Positions 35,811 through 44,119 of a stretch of 64,000 nt of DNA are shown here, in pieces. Under the pieces are notes generated by a model. The model was not told where the DNA came from and ran no database searches. It saw only the letters and a list, made by a program, of their open reading frames with translations. This stretch comes from CTSoil-043 sp963821235 (GTDB taxonomy: Bacteria > Chloroflexota > Limnocylindria > Limnocylindrales > CSP1-4). The first letter of the stretch is position 1; every line of letters starts with the position of its first letter. Where the stretch lies: NCBI GenBank assembly GCA_963821235.1, contig CAWGCS010000001.1, positions 1,302,001 to 1,366,000 of the forward strand. The letters are read 5' to 3'. The position numbers and the translations under genes were made by a program.

Positions 35811-35822
35811 GCGGGTCCGGGG

Positions 35823-36236
35823 ATGGACGCCTTCCACGACAAGTCGAGGGCCCCGACCGATGCCGACGTCGAGGCCGCCCTCGGTCCCTCGATCGGCCTG
35901 TGGGACGCGTTGAGGTCCGGCCTCTCACTGGACTTCGATCCCCTGCAGGCGACGTGGACGTGGGCGGGCAGGAGCCATGGCTGGTCGCTGCGGCTCGCCC
36001 ATCGCAATCGGGCGATCCTCTACCTGGCACCTCTGGATGGCCGGTTCCGGGCGAGCCTCGCCCTGCCGGAGAGGGCGATGCCGGCGGCGCTGCAGGCCGA
36101 CCTGCCGGAGCCCCTTCGCGAAGCGTTGGCCGACGCGCCGACCTACCCGGAGGGCCGGGCGGTCCGGATCGTGGTGGCCACCGAGGGGGATGTCGACAGC
36201 GTGATCACGCTGGCCCGCATCAGGATGGCCAGCTGA
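35823..36236 (+). CDS. DUF3788 family protein
   Basis: 137 residues. FHDKSRAPTDADVEAALGPSIGLWDALRS, then ATWTWAGRSHGWSLRLAHRNRAILYLAPLDGRFRASLAL and the end IVVATEGDVDSVITLARIRM are typical of DUF3788, a small alpha+beta family of unknown function found widely in bacteria. It starts 12 bases after the SnoaL-like stop, so the two probably form an operon. Confidence 0.82.
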   Translation: MDAFHDKSRAPTDADVEAALGPSIGLWDALRSGLSLDFDPLQATWTWAGRSHGWSLRLAHRNRAILYLAPLDGRFRASLALPERAMPAALQADLPEPLREALADAPTYPEGRAVRIVVATEGDVDSVITLARIRMAS

Positions 36237-36248
36237 GGCTGCCGCGCG

Positions 36249-36315
36249 GCAAGCGACCGCGCAGCAAGCGACCGCGCAGCAGGCGCCGCTCGGCAGGCGC
36301 CGCTCGGCAGGCGCC
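36249..36315 (+). repeat. two adjoining tandem repeats
   Basis: A 15-base unit GCAAGCGACCGCGCA occurs twice (36249-36263, 36264-36278), then a 14-base unit GCAGGCGCCGCTCG twice (36279-36292, 36293-36306), then a 9-base partial copy to 36315. The two units share the GCA-GGCG/GCAAGCG start, so they may derive from each other. Immediately downstream of the DUF3788 stop, in the 398-base gap 36237-36634. Confidence 0.85.
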
Positions 36316-36328
36316 ACACTCCCATTCC

Positions 36329-36397
36329 GGCGACGGTTCCGTCTTCCGCTCCCGATCGCGACGCGTCTGGGGCCCTCGCGCGGGTGGAACCGTCGCC
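36329..36397. repeat. 12-base perfect inverted repeat with 45-base loop
   Basis: GGCGACGGTTCC at 36329-36340 is the exact reverse complement of GGAACCGTCGCC at 36386-36397, and each arm extends by CCGG with one bulge. A third partial copy (AACCGTCG) lies near 36450. No open frame makes sense here. It could be a transcription-factor site pair or RNA hairpin; the rest of 36400-36590 shows nothing I can name. Confidence 0.6.
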
Positions 36398-36597
36398 CGG
36401 TCGAGCGTCACACGCCTGAGAAGGAGGTCCGGCGAGCAGTCCGGCGAGAACCGTCGTCGGAACAGGCGTGTCAGGCCGAAGCGGACGCTGCACCCGGTGC
36501 CTCGCACGGCCGGCCGCGATCCCGTCCGTCTTCCCGGCCCTGCGGGACGGGACGTCCCTTCCCGTAGGGGACCGTCACCTGCTGAGGGCCCAGCCTC

Positions 36598-36627
36598 TTG
36601 ACAGGCAAGCAGCGCCTTGCATATCAT
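36598..36627 (+). promoter_or_regulatory. sigma-70-type promoter of the ArsR-VOC pair
   Basis: TTGACA (36598-36603), 18-base spacer, TATCAT (36622-36627). Transcription would start at about 36634-36635, exactly at the GTG of the ArsR gene, implying a leaderless mRNA. One of the few near-consensus promoters in the window. Confidence 0.7.
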
Positions 36628-36634
36628 CGACGCC

Positions 36635-36922
36635 GTGGGCGACGTGTTCAGGGCCCTGGCCGACCCGACCCGGCGGGCCATCCTCGACGAGCTGAGGGAG
36701 CGGAACGGACAGACACTGTTCGAGCTGTGCGTCCGCCTGACCACGAAGCACGGGCTCGGCTCGACCCGGCAGGCCGTCTCGCAGCACCTCGACGTCCTCG
36801 AGGCCGCCGGACTCGTCATCACCCGGCGTGAGGGCCGCTACAAGTTCCACGACCTGGACCCGACCCCCTTGCGCACGCTCACCGACCGATGGACGTCAGC
36901 CGATGGGAGGAGACCGGAATGA
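36635..36922 (+). CDS. ArsR-family winged-helix regulator
   Basis: 95 residues from GTG 36635, chosen because the promoter at 36598-36627 would begin transcription there; a TTG at 36617 lies inside that promoter. GDVFRALADPTRRAILDELRERNGQTLFELCVRL is the standard ArsR start, and STRQAVSQHLDVLEAAGLVITRREGRYKFHDLDP the recognition helix and wing. It belongs to the metal-independent subgroup usually paired with SRPBCC or VOC proteins. The stop overlaps the VOC gene start (ATGA). Confidence 0.9.
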   Translation: MGDVFRALADPTRRAILDELRERNGQTLFELCVRLTTKHGLGSTRQAVSQHLDVLEAAGLVITRREGRYKFHDLDPTPLRTLTDRWTSADGRRPE

Positions 36923-37305
36923 AGATCGTCGTCACGAGCGTCCTGGTGGACGACCAGGAGAAGGCCCTGCGCTTCTACACCGACGTGCTCGGGTTCGTGA
37001 AGAAGACCGACATCCCGATGGGCGAGGCGCGCTGGCTCACCGTGGTCTCGCCGCAGGATCCCGAGGGGACGGCGCTGCTCCTCGAGCCGGACGGGCATCC
37101 CGCCGCGCGCCCGTTCAAGGAGGCCCTCGTGGCTGACGGCATCCCCTTCACGTCCTTCGCCGTCGACGACGTCGACGCCGAGTTCCGGCGGCTCCAGGCG
37201 CTCGGCGTCAGGTTCACCCAGGAGCCGTTGGAGCTCGGACCGGTGACCACGGCTGTCTTCGAGGACGGCTGCGGCAACCTCATCCAGATCGCCCAGCAGG
37301 GCTGA
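36919..37305 (+). CDS. VOC-family (glyoxalase-like) protein
   Basis: 128 residues; GGGAGGAG lies 6-7 bases upstream of ATG 36919, inside the end of the ArsR gene. Single VOC module pair: VLVDDQEKALRFYTDVLGFVKKTDIPMGEARWLTVV and FAVDDVDAEFRRLQALGVRF...TTAVFEDGCGNLIQIAQ, with the end EDGCGNL matching the E/D-P-x-G-N metal-site loop. Such ArsR-coupled VOC proteins are often dioxygenase- or glyoxalase-like with unknown substrates. Confidence 0.9.
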   Translation: MKIVVTSVLVDDQEKALRFYTDVLGFVKKTDIPMGEARWLTVVSPQDPEGTALLLEPDGHPAARPFKEALVADGIPFTSFAVDDVDAEFRRLQALGVRFTQEPLELGPVTTAVFEDGCGNLIQIAQQG

Positions 37306-37499
37306 CCTCGGCCGCGCGCGCGCGGCGATGTGATGACGCCGTCGCTCGGGTGACGTCGGCCGTCGCTCGGCTGACCCGGCCGCGCGACGACCTCCTGCCG
37401 CCGGCTCGGGGGGAAGGAGAGCCCGCGTCTCACAACGGCGGGGCATCACGTGCCGCCCCCTCTTCCGTTGATTGCGCCCGGCCCCTACACTCCGCGCCC

Positions 37500-38720
37500 A
37501 TGGAACACGTCGACGTCCTCGTCGTGGGGGGCGGGTCCGCCGGCCTCTCGGTCAGCCATGAGCTCGCGAGCCTGGGGATCGACCACGTCGTCCTGGAGCG
37601 CGGCCGGATCGGCCAGACGTGGCGGGATCGCTGGGACAGCTTCTGCCTGGTCACCCCGAACTGGTCCGTGCGGCTCCCCGGCGGCGCCTACGCGGGCGAC
37701 GACCCCGACGGCTTCATGCCCCGCGACGAGATCGTCGCCCACCTCGAGCGGTACGCCGCAGCCTCGGGAGCGCCCGTCCGGGAGGGCGTCGCCGTCCGGA
37801 CGATCGACCGGGCGCCGGGCGGCTTCGTCGCCCGGACGTCCGCCGGCGACGTCGCGGCCGCCCGCGTCGTCCTGTGCACCGGCGCGTTCCAGCGTGCCCA
37901 CCGCCCCGCCGGCTCCGACACGCTGCCGGCCGACCTCCTGCAGATCGACGTCGAGGACTATCGAAACGAGGCCGCGCTGCCGCCGGGGCCGATCCTGATC
38001 GTCGGCAGCGGGCAGTCGGGCTGCCAGATGGCCGAGGAGCTGCGAGAAGCCGGCCGCGAGGTCGTGCTCTCGTGCGGGAAGGCCCCGTGGGCGCCGCGCC
38101 GGCTGGGCGGCCGCGACCTCGTCTGGTGGCTGGAGGCGTCGGGCTTCCTCGACCAGCCGGTGACGGCCCTGCCGTCTCCCGCCGCCCGCCTCGGCGCGAA
38201 CCCCCTGGCGACCGGCCACGGTGGCGGCCACGACCTGAACCTCCGGACGCTCCGGGCGAAGGGGGTGACGCTCGTCGGCCACTTCCTGGGGGCCGCAGGC
38301 CAGCAGGCGCGGTTCGCCCCCGACCTCGCCGACTCGGTGGCCTGGGGAGACGCGCGGAACCGCGAGCTCATGGGACTGATGCTTCGGGCTGCCGACGAGC
38401 GCGGGCTCCCGCGGCCGGAGATGGCCGATCCCGCGCCGTTCGACGGCGCTGCGCCGGAGGGCGTCTCGCTCGACGGGTTCGGGGCGGTCGTGTTCGCCGG
38501 CGGCTTCCGCCCGGACTACCGCTCGTGGCTGCCCTGGGCCGACGCGTTCGACGAGCTGGGCTTCCCGATCCAGGTCGACGGGGCGAGCACGGTCGTCGAC
38601 GGCCTCTTCTTCGTCGGGACCCACTTCCTGCGGACGCGCAAGTCGTCGACCCTCTTCGGGGTCGGCGAGGACGCGGCCATCGTCGCCCGGACGATCGCGG
38701 AGCGGATGGCCTCCGCCTGA
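37500..38720 (+). CDS. flavin-containing monooxygenase-like FAD oxidoreductase
   Basis: 406 residues from ATG 37500. FAD Rossmann motif VDVLVVGGGSAGLSVSHELASLGIDHVVLERG, then IGQTWRDRWDSFCLVTPNWSVRLPG, typical of the CzcO/FMO-like group; second dinucleotide fold PILIVGSGQSGCQMAEELREAGREVVLS; and the C-terminal TVVDGLFFVGTHFLRTRKSSTLFGVGEDAAIVA. The family includes Baeyer-Villiger-type and N-hydroxylating enzymes and CzcO near metal efflux genes; no metal gene is next to it here. Substrate not predictable. Confidence 0.88.
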   Translation: MEHVDVLVVGGGSAGLSVSHELASLGIDHVVLERGRIGQTWRDRWDSFCLVTPNWSVRLPGGAYAGDDPDGFMPRDEIVAHLERYAAASGAPVREGVAVRTIDRAPGGFVARTSAGDVAAARVVLCTGAFQRAHRPAGSDTLPADLLQIDVEDYRNEAALPPGPILIVGSGQSGCQMAEELREAGREVVLSCGKAPWAPRRLGGRDLVWWLEASGFLDQPVTALPSPAARLGANPLATGHGGGHDLNLRTLRAKGVTLVGHFLGAAGQQARFAPDLADSVAWGDARNRELMGLMLRAADERGLPRPEMADPAPFDGAAPEGVSLDGFGAVVFAGGFRPDYRSWLPWADAFDELGFPIQVDGASTVVDGLFFVGTHFLRTRKSSTLFGVGEDAAIVARTIAERMASA

Positions 38721-38766
38721 TTCGCACGGTGGCCGGTGCGGCGCCCGAGGCGGCTCCGGGCGGCCC

Positions 38767-39043
38767 TCAGGCGGACGACGAGGTGCGCGTGGAGCCGAGC
38801 CGCTCGAAGTCGAGCTCTGCCTGGAACAGGTCCCGCAGGCCGACCAGCCCGTCGCCGGGCTCGGCGGTGAGGTTCCGATCGAAGCCGGAGCGGGCGTAGA
38901 GCAGCAGCTCGGGTCGATCGCGGGGTGCGACCGCGGCGACGTCACGCCGCAGGTCGGCGAGGTCGCCGGGCTTCATCGCCTGGCGGGTCCACTTGGCCGA
39001 GCCGGCGGCCACGAGGCGGACGTTGGAATCCGCCAACCCTTCA
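38767..39043 (-). pseudogene. C-terminal remnant of a DUF234-type ATPase
   Basis: The minus-strand frame from the left edge of the inverted repeat encodes about 85 residues: ADSNVRLVAAGSAKW, RDRPELLLYARSGFDRNL, GLRDLFQAELDFERLGS. ELLLYARSGFD with a following hydrophobic L-v-x-L-x-x-L strand resembles the end of archaeal-type ATPases with a DUF234 or PD-(D/E)XK-like C-terminus, where LFSRSGF is usual. No ATPase core is found upstream: coding-like sequence stops at the repeat at 39034-39068. Read as a decayed fragment; no start codon or ribosome site belongs to it. Confidence 0.5.
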
Positions 39044-39068
39044 ATGTCAAGGCACGAGTGAAGGGTTG
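39034..39068. repeat. 10-base perfect inverted repeat, 15-base loop
   Basis: CAACCCTTCA (39034-39043) pairs with TGAAGGGTTG (39059-39068). It sits exactly where the coding-like sequence of the ATPase remnant ends. It could be a terminator, an operator, or the scar of a small mobile element or deletion. Confidence 0.7.
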
Positions 39069-39158
39069 ACGCACGCCTGTCCGAACCGGTCACGCCAGGC
39101 GGGTCCTGCCCGTCGCCGTGCTGCATCGCCCCGGCCTCAGGCCGTATCGTGCGCCGTG

Positions 39159-39882
39159 ATGTCGAAACCGCCGTCCCGCACGCCGCGCCGCTCCATCGAG
39201 ACCCTCGTGGATGCCTACCTGGCCCAGCTGGGCGGGACGAAGCGCCGCGTCCGCGAGGCGGGCCAGTCGCTCGAGCTCCTCCGCCACGGCCTCGACGGCT
39301 ACGGCCACCAGCACCTGTCGCGCGCCGACCGCGACCGGTGGTCCACGGCGTTCAACGACGGTGAGGAGGACGCGTTCTGCGGGATGTTCGGCGCCCGCGA
39401 GATCGCGAAGTACCTCGACGAGTTCCTCGGCTACTTCCTCATCCGCAAGGTGCTGATGCCCGAGGAGGAGGTCGCCCGCACGGTCGAGGACGTCCGCGGC
39501 TTCGTCGAGTGGCTGGCGGCAGAGGGCGAGCTCACGCCAGCCGCTTCGCGAGGCGCTCGACACAATCGCGATGGCCTCGGTCGACCTCCCTGCCGCGGAG
39601 CGCCTCGGGCGCCTGCTCCACGAGATCGGCCGGGCCAACGCGGCGAAGGTCCGCCGTGGCGCGCCGCCGGAGTTCGACGAGATCGTGGAGGACGACTTGG
39701 TCATCGAGCGCGTCGCGCCCGGCCGCATCTGGTTCCTGCACGGTGTCGGCCCGATCAAGGTGCCGGAGGCCGCCAGCGCGGTGGCCCGCCCCGGCTGGAC
39801 GATCAACCTGGTCCTCGGTCGCCGCGGCGCCGGGTGGGACGTCCTGGAAGTCGGCAACGTTTACCCCGAGACGCTGGCCTGA
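39159..39882 (+). pseudogene. hypothetical protein with one internal +1 frameshift
   Basis: From ATG 39159 the first frame reads MSKPPSRTPRRSIETLVDAY, QSLELLRHGLDGYGHQHLSR, CGMFGAREIAKYLDEFLGYF and VRGFVEWLAAEGELT, then becomes meaningless after about 39529. The next frame continues QPLREALDTIAMASVDLPAA, RANAAKVRRGAPPEFDEIVE and ends GWDVLEVGNVYPETLA. Together they make one coherent protein of about 240 residues with an alpha-helical first half and a beta-rich end. One extra base in CTCACGCCAGCC explains the break. Family not recognised. May be an assembly error; an ATG at 39571 could also start a separate 103-residue protein. Confidence 0.6.
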
Positions 39883-40094
39883 CCGCCCCGACGCCCGGCG
39901 GACGGACCACGACGCTCGCCTCGGTGCAGCACCTGACGGACGCCTACCCAGGATAGCCGCTGATCCGGGGCATACCCCTGGTCGCCGACGGCGGCGTGGC
40001 GTCGCGACCCGCTTCGTGACCTCCACGGGACTGCTCCGATCGCGTAGCCTGACCGGCGGGCGTGGGGCGGTCGAAGCAGAGGGAGCCTGGCGAC

Positions 40095-41324
40095 ATGTCA
40101 CCCGCAGTCACGCTGCCGTCCCAGCTGCCGAAGGCCCGCAAGCTGCGGATCGCCGCCGCGTACTACGCCACGTACGTGCTGCTGGGCCTCATGCTCACCT
40201 CGATCGGGCCGAGCCTGGATGCCCTGCGGGCGCAGAGCGGCTCCACGACCGAGGCGATCGCCCTCCTGTTCACCGCCAGCTCGCTCGGCTACATCGCGGG
40301 CTCGCTGCTGGCCGGGCGCCTGTACGCGCGGATCCCCGGCAACCGGGTTCTGCCGGCCGCGCTGCTGGTCCTGGCGCTGCTGACGGTCAGCGTGCCCTGG
40401 CTGGGATCGCTGGCGCTGCTGGTGCTGGTGTTCGGGCTGATCGGGGTCCCGCTGGGGGTGATGGATGTGGGGGGCAACACCCTCATCGTGTGGCTCTACC
40501 GGGCCGACGTCCCGCCGTACATGAACGCCCTCCACCTGTTCTTCGGGGTGGGCGCCTTCCTCGGCCCGCTGGTCTTCGACCGCTTCGCCGTCGCCACCGG
40601 GAACGCGGCGACGACCTTCTGGCTGTTCGCCGCGCTCATGCTCCCGGTCGCCCTGTGGCTTACCCGGCTGTCCAGCCCGGAAAGCCCCGGGGAAACCCGC
40701 ACCACCGCCGACGGGCGGAGCGTGCTCCGCCGCTACGCTTGGTTCGTCGGGCTGATCGCGGTCTTCTTCTTCATGCACATGGGCGGCGAGATGGCCTTCG
40801 GCGGCTGGATCTTCACCTACGCCGACGAGGCCACCGGCTCCGAGACCACCGCCCGCCTGGTCAACGCGGTGTTCTGGGGCGGCCTGGTGGTCGGGCGGGT
40901 GATCGCGATCCCGCTGGCCCTGCGCCTCTCGCCGAAGGCCATGCTCCAGCTCGACCTGGCCGGCGCGGTGGCGAGCCTGGCACTCCTGGTCGTCCTGCCG
41001 GACTCCATCCCGGCGCTCTGGGTCGGCACGGTCGGGTTCGGCGTCTCCGTCGCCTCGATGATCCCCAGCAGCTTCAACCTGGCCGAGCGGCACATGCCGA
41101 TCGCCAGCGGGGTCAGCTCGGTGTTCCTGGTCGGCGGCAGCCTGGGCTCGATGACCCTGCCCTGGCTCGTCGGCCAGCTCTTCGAGCCCTCCGGCCGTCT
41201 CTCGGTCGTGTACGTGACCGCGGCCGCCATGCTGGCCGCCTGGCTCGTGTTCGGACTGATCGTCCGTCAGCGGCGCCGGCCCGCCGAGGCCGCGCCGGCC
41301 CCGGGGCAAGCGGCGCCCGCGTAG
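40095..41324 (+). CDS. MFS transporter
   Basis: 409 residues from ATG 40095, with GGGAG about 9 bases upstream (a GTG at 40062 is in frame). Twelve hydrophobic segments in two halves; after helix 2, GYIAGSLLAGRLYARIPGNR is the MFS loop motif, and the second half begins after a short loop (SSPESPGETRTTADGRSVLRRYAW). FGLIGVPLGVMDVGGNTLIVWLYRADVPPYMNALHLFFGVGAFLGP resembles the FucP/sugar-type MFS subgroup. Substrate unknown. Confidence 0.9.
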   Translation: MSPAVTLPSQLPKARKLRIAAAYYATYVLLGLMLTSIGPSLDALRAQSGSTTEAIALLFTASSLGYIAGSLLAGRLYARIPGNRVLPAALLVLALLTVSVPWLGSLALLVLVFGLIGVPLGVMDVGGNTLIVWLYRADVPPYMNALHLFFGVGAFLGPLVFDRFAVATGNAATTFWLFAALMLPVALWLTRLSSPESPGETRTTADGRSVLRRYAWFVGLIAVFFFMHMGGEMAFGGWIFTYADEATGSETTARLVNAVFWGGLVVGRVIAIPLALRLSPKAMLQLDLAGAVASLALLVVLPDSIPALWVGTVGFGVSVASMIPSSFNLAERHMPIASGVSSVFLVGGSLGSMTLPWLVGQLFEPSGRLSVVYVTAAAMLAAWLVFGLIVRQRRRPAEAAPAPGQAAPA

Positions 41325-41347
41325 GCGTTCGGGCCCCCGCGCCGGCC

Positions 41348-42193
41348 CTAGCGTCCAACCGCGACGAGCCAGCCCTCGGCGCCGTCGAAGCTCAGGCCGT
41401 CCCAGCCCGGGTGCAGCTCGACGGCCGGGAAGCCCGCCCGGGCCAGGATCGCCGCGAGCTGGTCGGGCTCGAGCAGCCGCTCCGTCACCCCGAAGACCCG
41501 GAGCTCCCCGCTGTCGAGGTCGAGGACGTGGTGGCGGTCCACCAGCGCGGGGACCGTCGCGTCCAGCGCGTGCTCGGAGAGGACGAGGTGCTCGCCCGGG
41601 CCGAAGATGTCGTCCCGCCCGGTCGACCAGGAGGTGCTCGGCGCCGTGAGGTCGGGCGTCGCCAGGTAGGTCTCCACGGCGAGCGGCGCACCGGGCCGGA
41701 GCGCCGCGCGGATCCGGCGCAGGACCTCGTCGAGCTCGTCAGGCCGGGGCACCTGGGGCTGGCCGTAGAGGTAGACCGCCGCGTCGAAGGCCGCAGGGTC
41801 GAGCGACATGGCCCGCACGTCGGACTCGACGAAGGTGCAGGGGAGTCCCGCCGTGATCTGGCGCGCGTGGCGGATCGCCGCCGGGGCGATGTCGACCCCC
41901 GTGACGGCCACCCCGCGCCGCGCGAACGCCGCCGCGACGAGCCCGGGGCCGCAGGTCACGTCGAGCAGGGTCGAGCCCGGCCCCAGGCCGAGCCAGCCGA
42001 CCAGGCGCTCGACCTGGCCCTCGATGATCGCGGACCGCCGGCTCGCCAGGTCGTGCCCCTGGTCGAGGTGCTCGCGGAGCATCCGCTCGCTGAACTCGGG
42101 ATCGCCCCACGGGAGGTCGACGCAGCCGGGAGCCCAGGCCGACGCGGGCGCCCGCGACGCGATCGCCCGCAGGCTTCGCTGGTGTTCGGTCAT
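41348..42193 (-). CDS. class I SAM-dependent methyltransferase
   Basis: 281 residues. Motif I LLDVTCGPGLVAAAFARRGVAVTGVDIAPAAIRHAR, acidic loop FVESDVRAM, motif IV FDAAVYLYGQPQVPRPDELDEVLRRIRAALRPGAPLAVET. The N-terminal 60 residues form a family-specific helical cap (DLPWGDPEFSERMLREHLDQGHDLASRR). Substrate unknown; stops 24 bases from the MFS gene (convergent). Confidence 0.9.
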   Translation of the reverse strand: MTEHQRSLRAIASRAPASAWAPGCVDLPWGDPEFSERMLREHLDQGHDLASRRSAIIEGQVERLVGWLGLGPGSTLLDVTCGPGLVAAAFARRGVAVTGVDIAPAAIRHARQITAGLPCTFVESDVRAMSLDPAAFDAAVYLYGQPQVPRPDELDEVLRRIRAALRPGAPLAVETYLATPDLTAPSTSWSTGRDDIFGPGEHLVLSEHALDATVPALVDRHHVLDLDSGELRVFGVTERLLEPDQLAAILARAGFPAVELHPGWDGLSFDGAEGWLVAVGR

Positions 42194-42320
42194 CCGTCCA
42201 TTGTGCCGCTCGGGACGGCACCCGACGACGTCCGCCGGGCCGGACAGGCCGCAGCCTGCGCGCCGACATCTCCGGCTGCACCGGCCCGCAGGCCGCCCGG
42301 AGCAAGCGTCCTGATCGTCG

Positions 42321-42998
42321 TCAGGCGCCGTCGCGGAGCCTCTCGAGGCCGTCGAGGATCAGGTCCAGCCCGAACTCGAAGTCGACCGCGACGCCGCCGG
42401 CGGTGGCCAGCACCATCTCGGCCATCGCGACGAGGTGGGGATACTCCCCTGCAGGCAGCCCCTGCGTCAGGCTTGCCGCCCTCTCGGGAGCGTGCTCCAC
42501 GTCGAGGGCCCAGCCCAGCTCCTGGAGCGTGAAGCCGTAGGTATGGCTGTCCAGGGTCATGAACGCGTGAGCCACCATCGGCATCGAGAAGCCCGCGCCG
42601 GAGAGGACGCCGATCACGGCGTCCAGGTACCGCAATCGCGCCGGACCGACGTTGACGCGCGACTCGATCAGGCTGCTCGCCCAGGGGTGGCGCCGGAGGA
42701 CCTCGTGCGCCGAGATGACGCTCTGGCGGATGGCCGGCTTCCAGTCGACGGCCACAGACGGCACGTCGAACTCGCCCGTGACGAGATCGGCCATGCCATC
42801 CAGGATGTCGTCCTTGTTGGCCACGTGCTTGTACAGCGACATCGCCTCGACCCGGAGCGCCTGGCCCACCTTGCGCATGGAGACCGCGTCGATCCCCCGC
42901 TCGTCCGCGAGGCTGATGGCGACGCGCAGCACCCGCTCCCTGGTCAGCGGCGTCCGCGGCCTCGCCTTCCGGGTCGTCGGCCTCGTCAGCTCCGTCAT
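42321..42998 (-). CDS. TetR-family regulator with TetR_C-type ligand domain
   Basis: 225 residues. DNA-binding head LTRERVLRVAISLADERGIDAVSMRKVGQALRVEAMSLYKHVANKDDILDGMADLV, then a TetR_C_1-like helical domain (WASSLIESRVNVGPARLRYLDAVIGVLSGAGFSMPMVAHAFMTLDSHTYGF, AGGVAVDFEFGLDLILDGLERL). Divergent from the zinc-free dehydrogenase at 43093 with two operator boxes between them. Its loss-of-repression target is almost certainly that gene. Confidence 0.93.
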   Translation of the reverse strand: MTELTRPTTRKARPRTPLTRERVLRVAISLADERGIDAVSMRKVGQALRVEAMSLYKHVANKDDILDGMADLVTGEFDVPSVAVDWKPAIRQSVISAHEVLRRHPWASSLIESRVNVGPARLRYLDAVIGVLSGAGFSMPMVAHAFMTLDSHTYGFTLQELGWALDVEHAPERAASLTQGLPAGEYPHLVAMAEMVLATAGGVAVDFEFGLDLILDGLERLRDGA

Positions 42999-43013
42999 CC
43001 GTCCCCCATGCCC

Positions 43014-43064
43014 TTGACAGGCTTACAGTGTAGTAGTAGCTTACGCCGTAGGCTTACAGTGTAC
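43014..43064 (+). promoter_or_regulatory. promoter with two TetR operator boxes
   Basis: TTGACA (43014-43019), 17-base spacer, TAGCTT (43037-43042) directs the dehydrogenase gene. CTTACAGTGTAG (43022-43033) lies in the spacer, and CTTACAGTGTAC (43053-43064) just after the expected start site, centres 31 bases (three turns) apart. The core TACAGTGTA is an imperfect palindrome. Occupation would block this promoter and probably the divergent TetR one. Confidence 0.7.
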
Positions 43065-43092
43065 ACGCCCAGGATGCATGGAGGAAGGCGCG

Positions 43093-44052
43093 ATGAAGGC
43101 AATCGTCCAGAACCGGTACGGCTCGCCGGATGACCTGGAGCTCCGCGAGATCGACAGGCCCGTCGTCGGGGCCGACGACGTCCTGGTCCGGGTCCGGGCA
43201 GCGTCCATCACCGCCGCCGACTGTCACATCGTCAGAGGCAGCCCGTACTTCATGCGCCTGGCAACGGGTCTGCGCAGGCCGAAGGAGCCCGTCTCCGGCA
43301 CCGACGTGGCCGGTGAGGTCGAGGCGGTCGGGACGAACGTGACGACGCTCCAGCCGGGTGATGCGGTGTTCGGCTGGTGCCACGGTGCGCTCGCCGAGTA
43401 CGCCTGTGCGCGTGCGGACCACTTCGTGCGCAAGCCGGCGAGCCTCACCTTCGAGCAGGCCTCGACCATCCCCGAGGCCGGGTGCACCGCGCTCCAGGGC
43501 CTTCGCGACCAGGGCCGCGTCCAGGCGGGGCAGAAGGTCCTGATCATCGGTGCGTCGGGCGGCGTGGGGACGTTCGCCGTGCAGCTCGCGAAGGCCTTCG
43601 GAGCCGAGGTGACCGGCGTCTGCAGCGCGGGGAACGTGGAGCTGGTCCGGTCCATCGGCGCGGACCACGTCATCGACTACACGCGGGAGGACGTCACCCG
43701 GGGCCAGCAGCGCTACGACGTCATCCTCCAGCTGGCGGGCACCCAATCGCCGTCGGCGCTCCGGCGTGCGCTCACCCCGACGGGAACGCTCGTCCTGAGC
43801 AGCGGCCAGGGCCGCTTCTCGGGCATCGATCGCATCGTCAAGGCGTTCGTGGCGTCACCGTTCGTCCGCCAGCGGCACGCGGTCTGGGTCGCGATCCCGA
43901 ACAACGAGAACCTCGTGACGCTCAAGGAGCTCATCGACGCCGGCAAGGTCACGCCGATCATCGACCGGAGCTACCCCCTGCGCGAGGCCCCGGCGGCCGT
44001 CGGCTACGTCGAGGCGGGACACACGCGGGGCAGGGTCGCGATCGCCGTCTGA
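43093..44052 (+). CDS. zinc-independent MDR-family NAD(P)-dependent oxidoreductase
   Basis: 319 residues from ATG 43093, with GGAGGAAGG just upstream. MKAIVQNRYGSPDDLELREIDRPVVGADDVLVRVRAAS is the GroES-like start; GTDVAGEVEAVGTNVTTLQPGDAVFGW follows; the cofactor fold has VLIIGASGGVGTFAVQLAKAFGAEVTGVCS. No structural or catalytic zinc cysteines, so it falls with quinone/enone reductases rather than alcohol dehydrogenases. TetR control suggests induction by a reactive or toxic carbonyl compound. Confidence 0.92.
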   Translation: MKAIVQNRYGSPDDLELREIDRPVVGADDVLVRVRAASITAADCHIVRGSPYFMRLATGLRRPKEPVSGTDVAGEVEAVGTNVTTLQPGDAVFGWCHGALAEYACARADHFVRKPASLTFEQASTIPEAGCTALQGLRDQGRVQAGQKVLIIGASGGVGTFAVQLAKAFGAEVTGVCSAGNVELVRSIGADHVIDYTREDVTRGQQRYDVILQLAGTQSPSALRRALTPTGTLVLSSGQGRFSGIDRIVKAFVASPFVRQRHAVWVAIPNNENLVTLKELIDAGKVTPIIDRSYPLREAPAAVGYVEAGHTRGRVAIAV

Positions 44053-44119
44053 CGGTCGTCCCGAGCGCTCGGCCCGCGGGAGCGTCCGACCGCTATCCTT
44101 GGCCCGACCCTCGCTGGCA

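Noticed and set aside
39509..42532. Very long open frame on the plus strand (about 1,000 codons)
   Set aside because: It is the out-of-frame shadow of the hypothetical protein, the MFS gene and the opposing methyltransferase; composition is Arg/Ala/Gly-rich with no domain.
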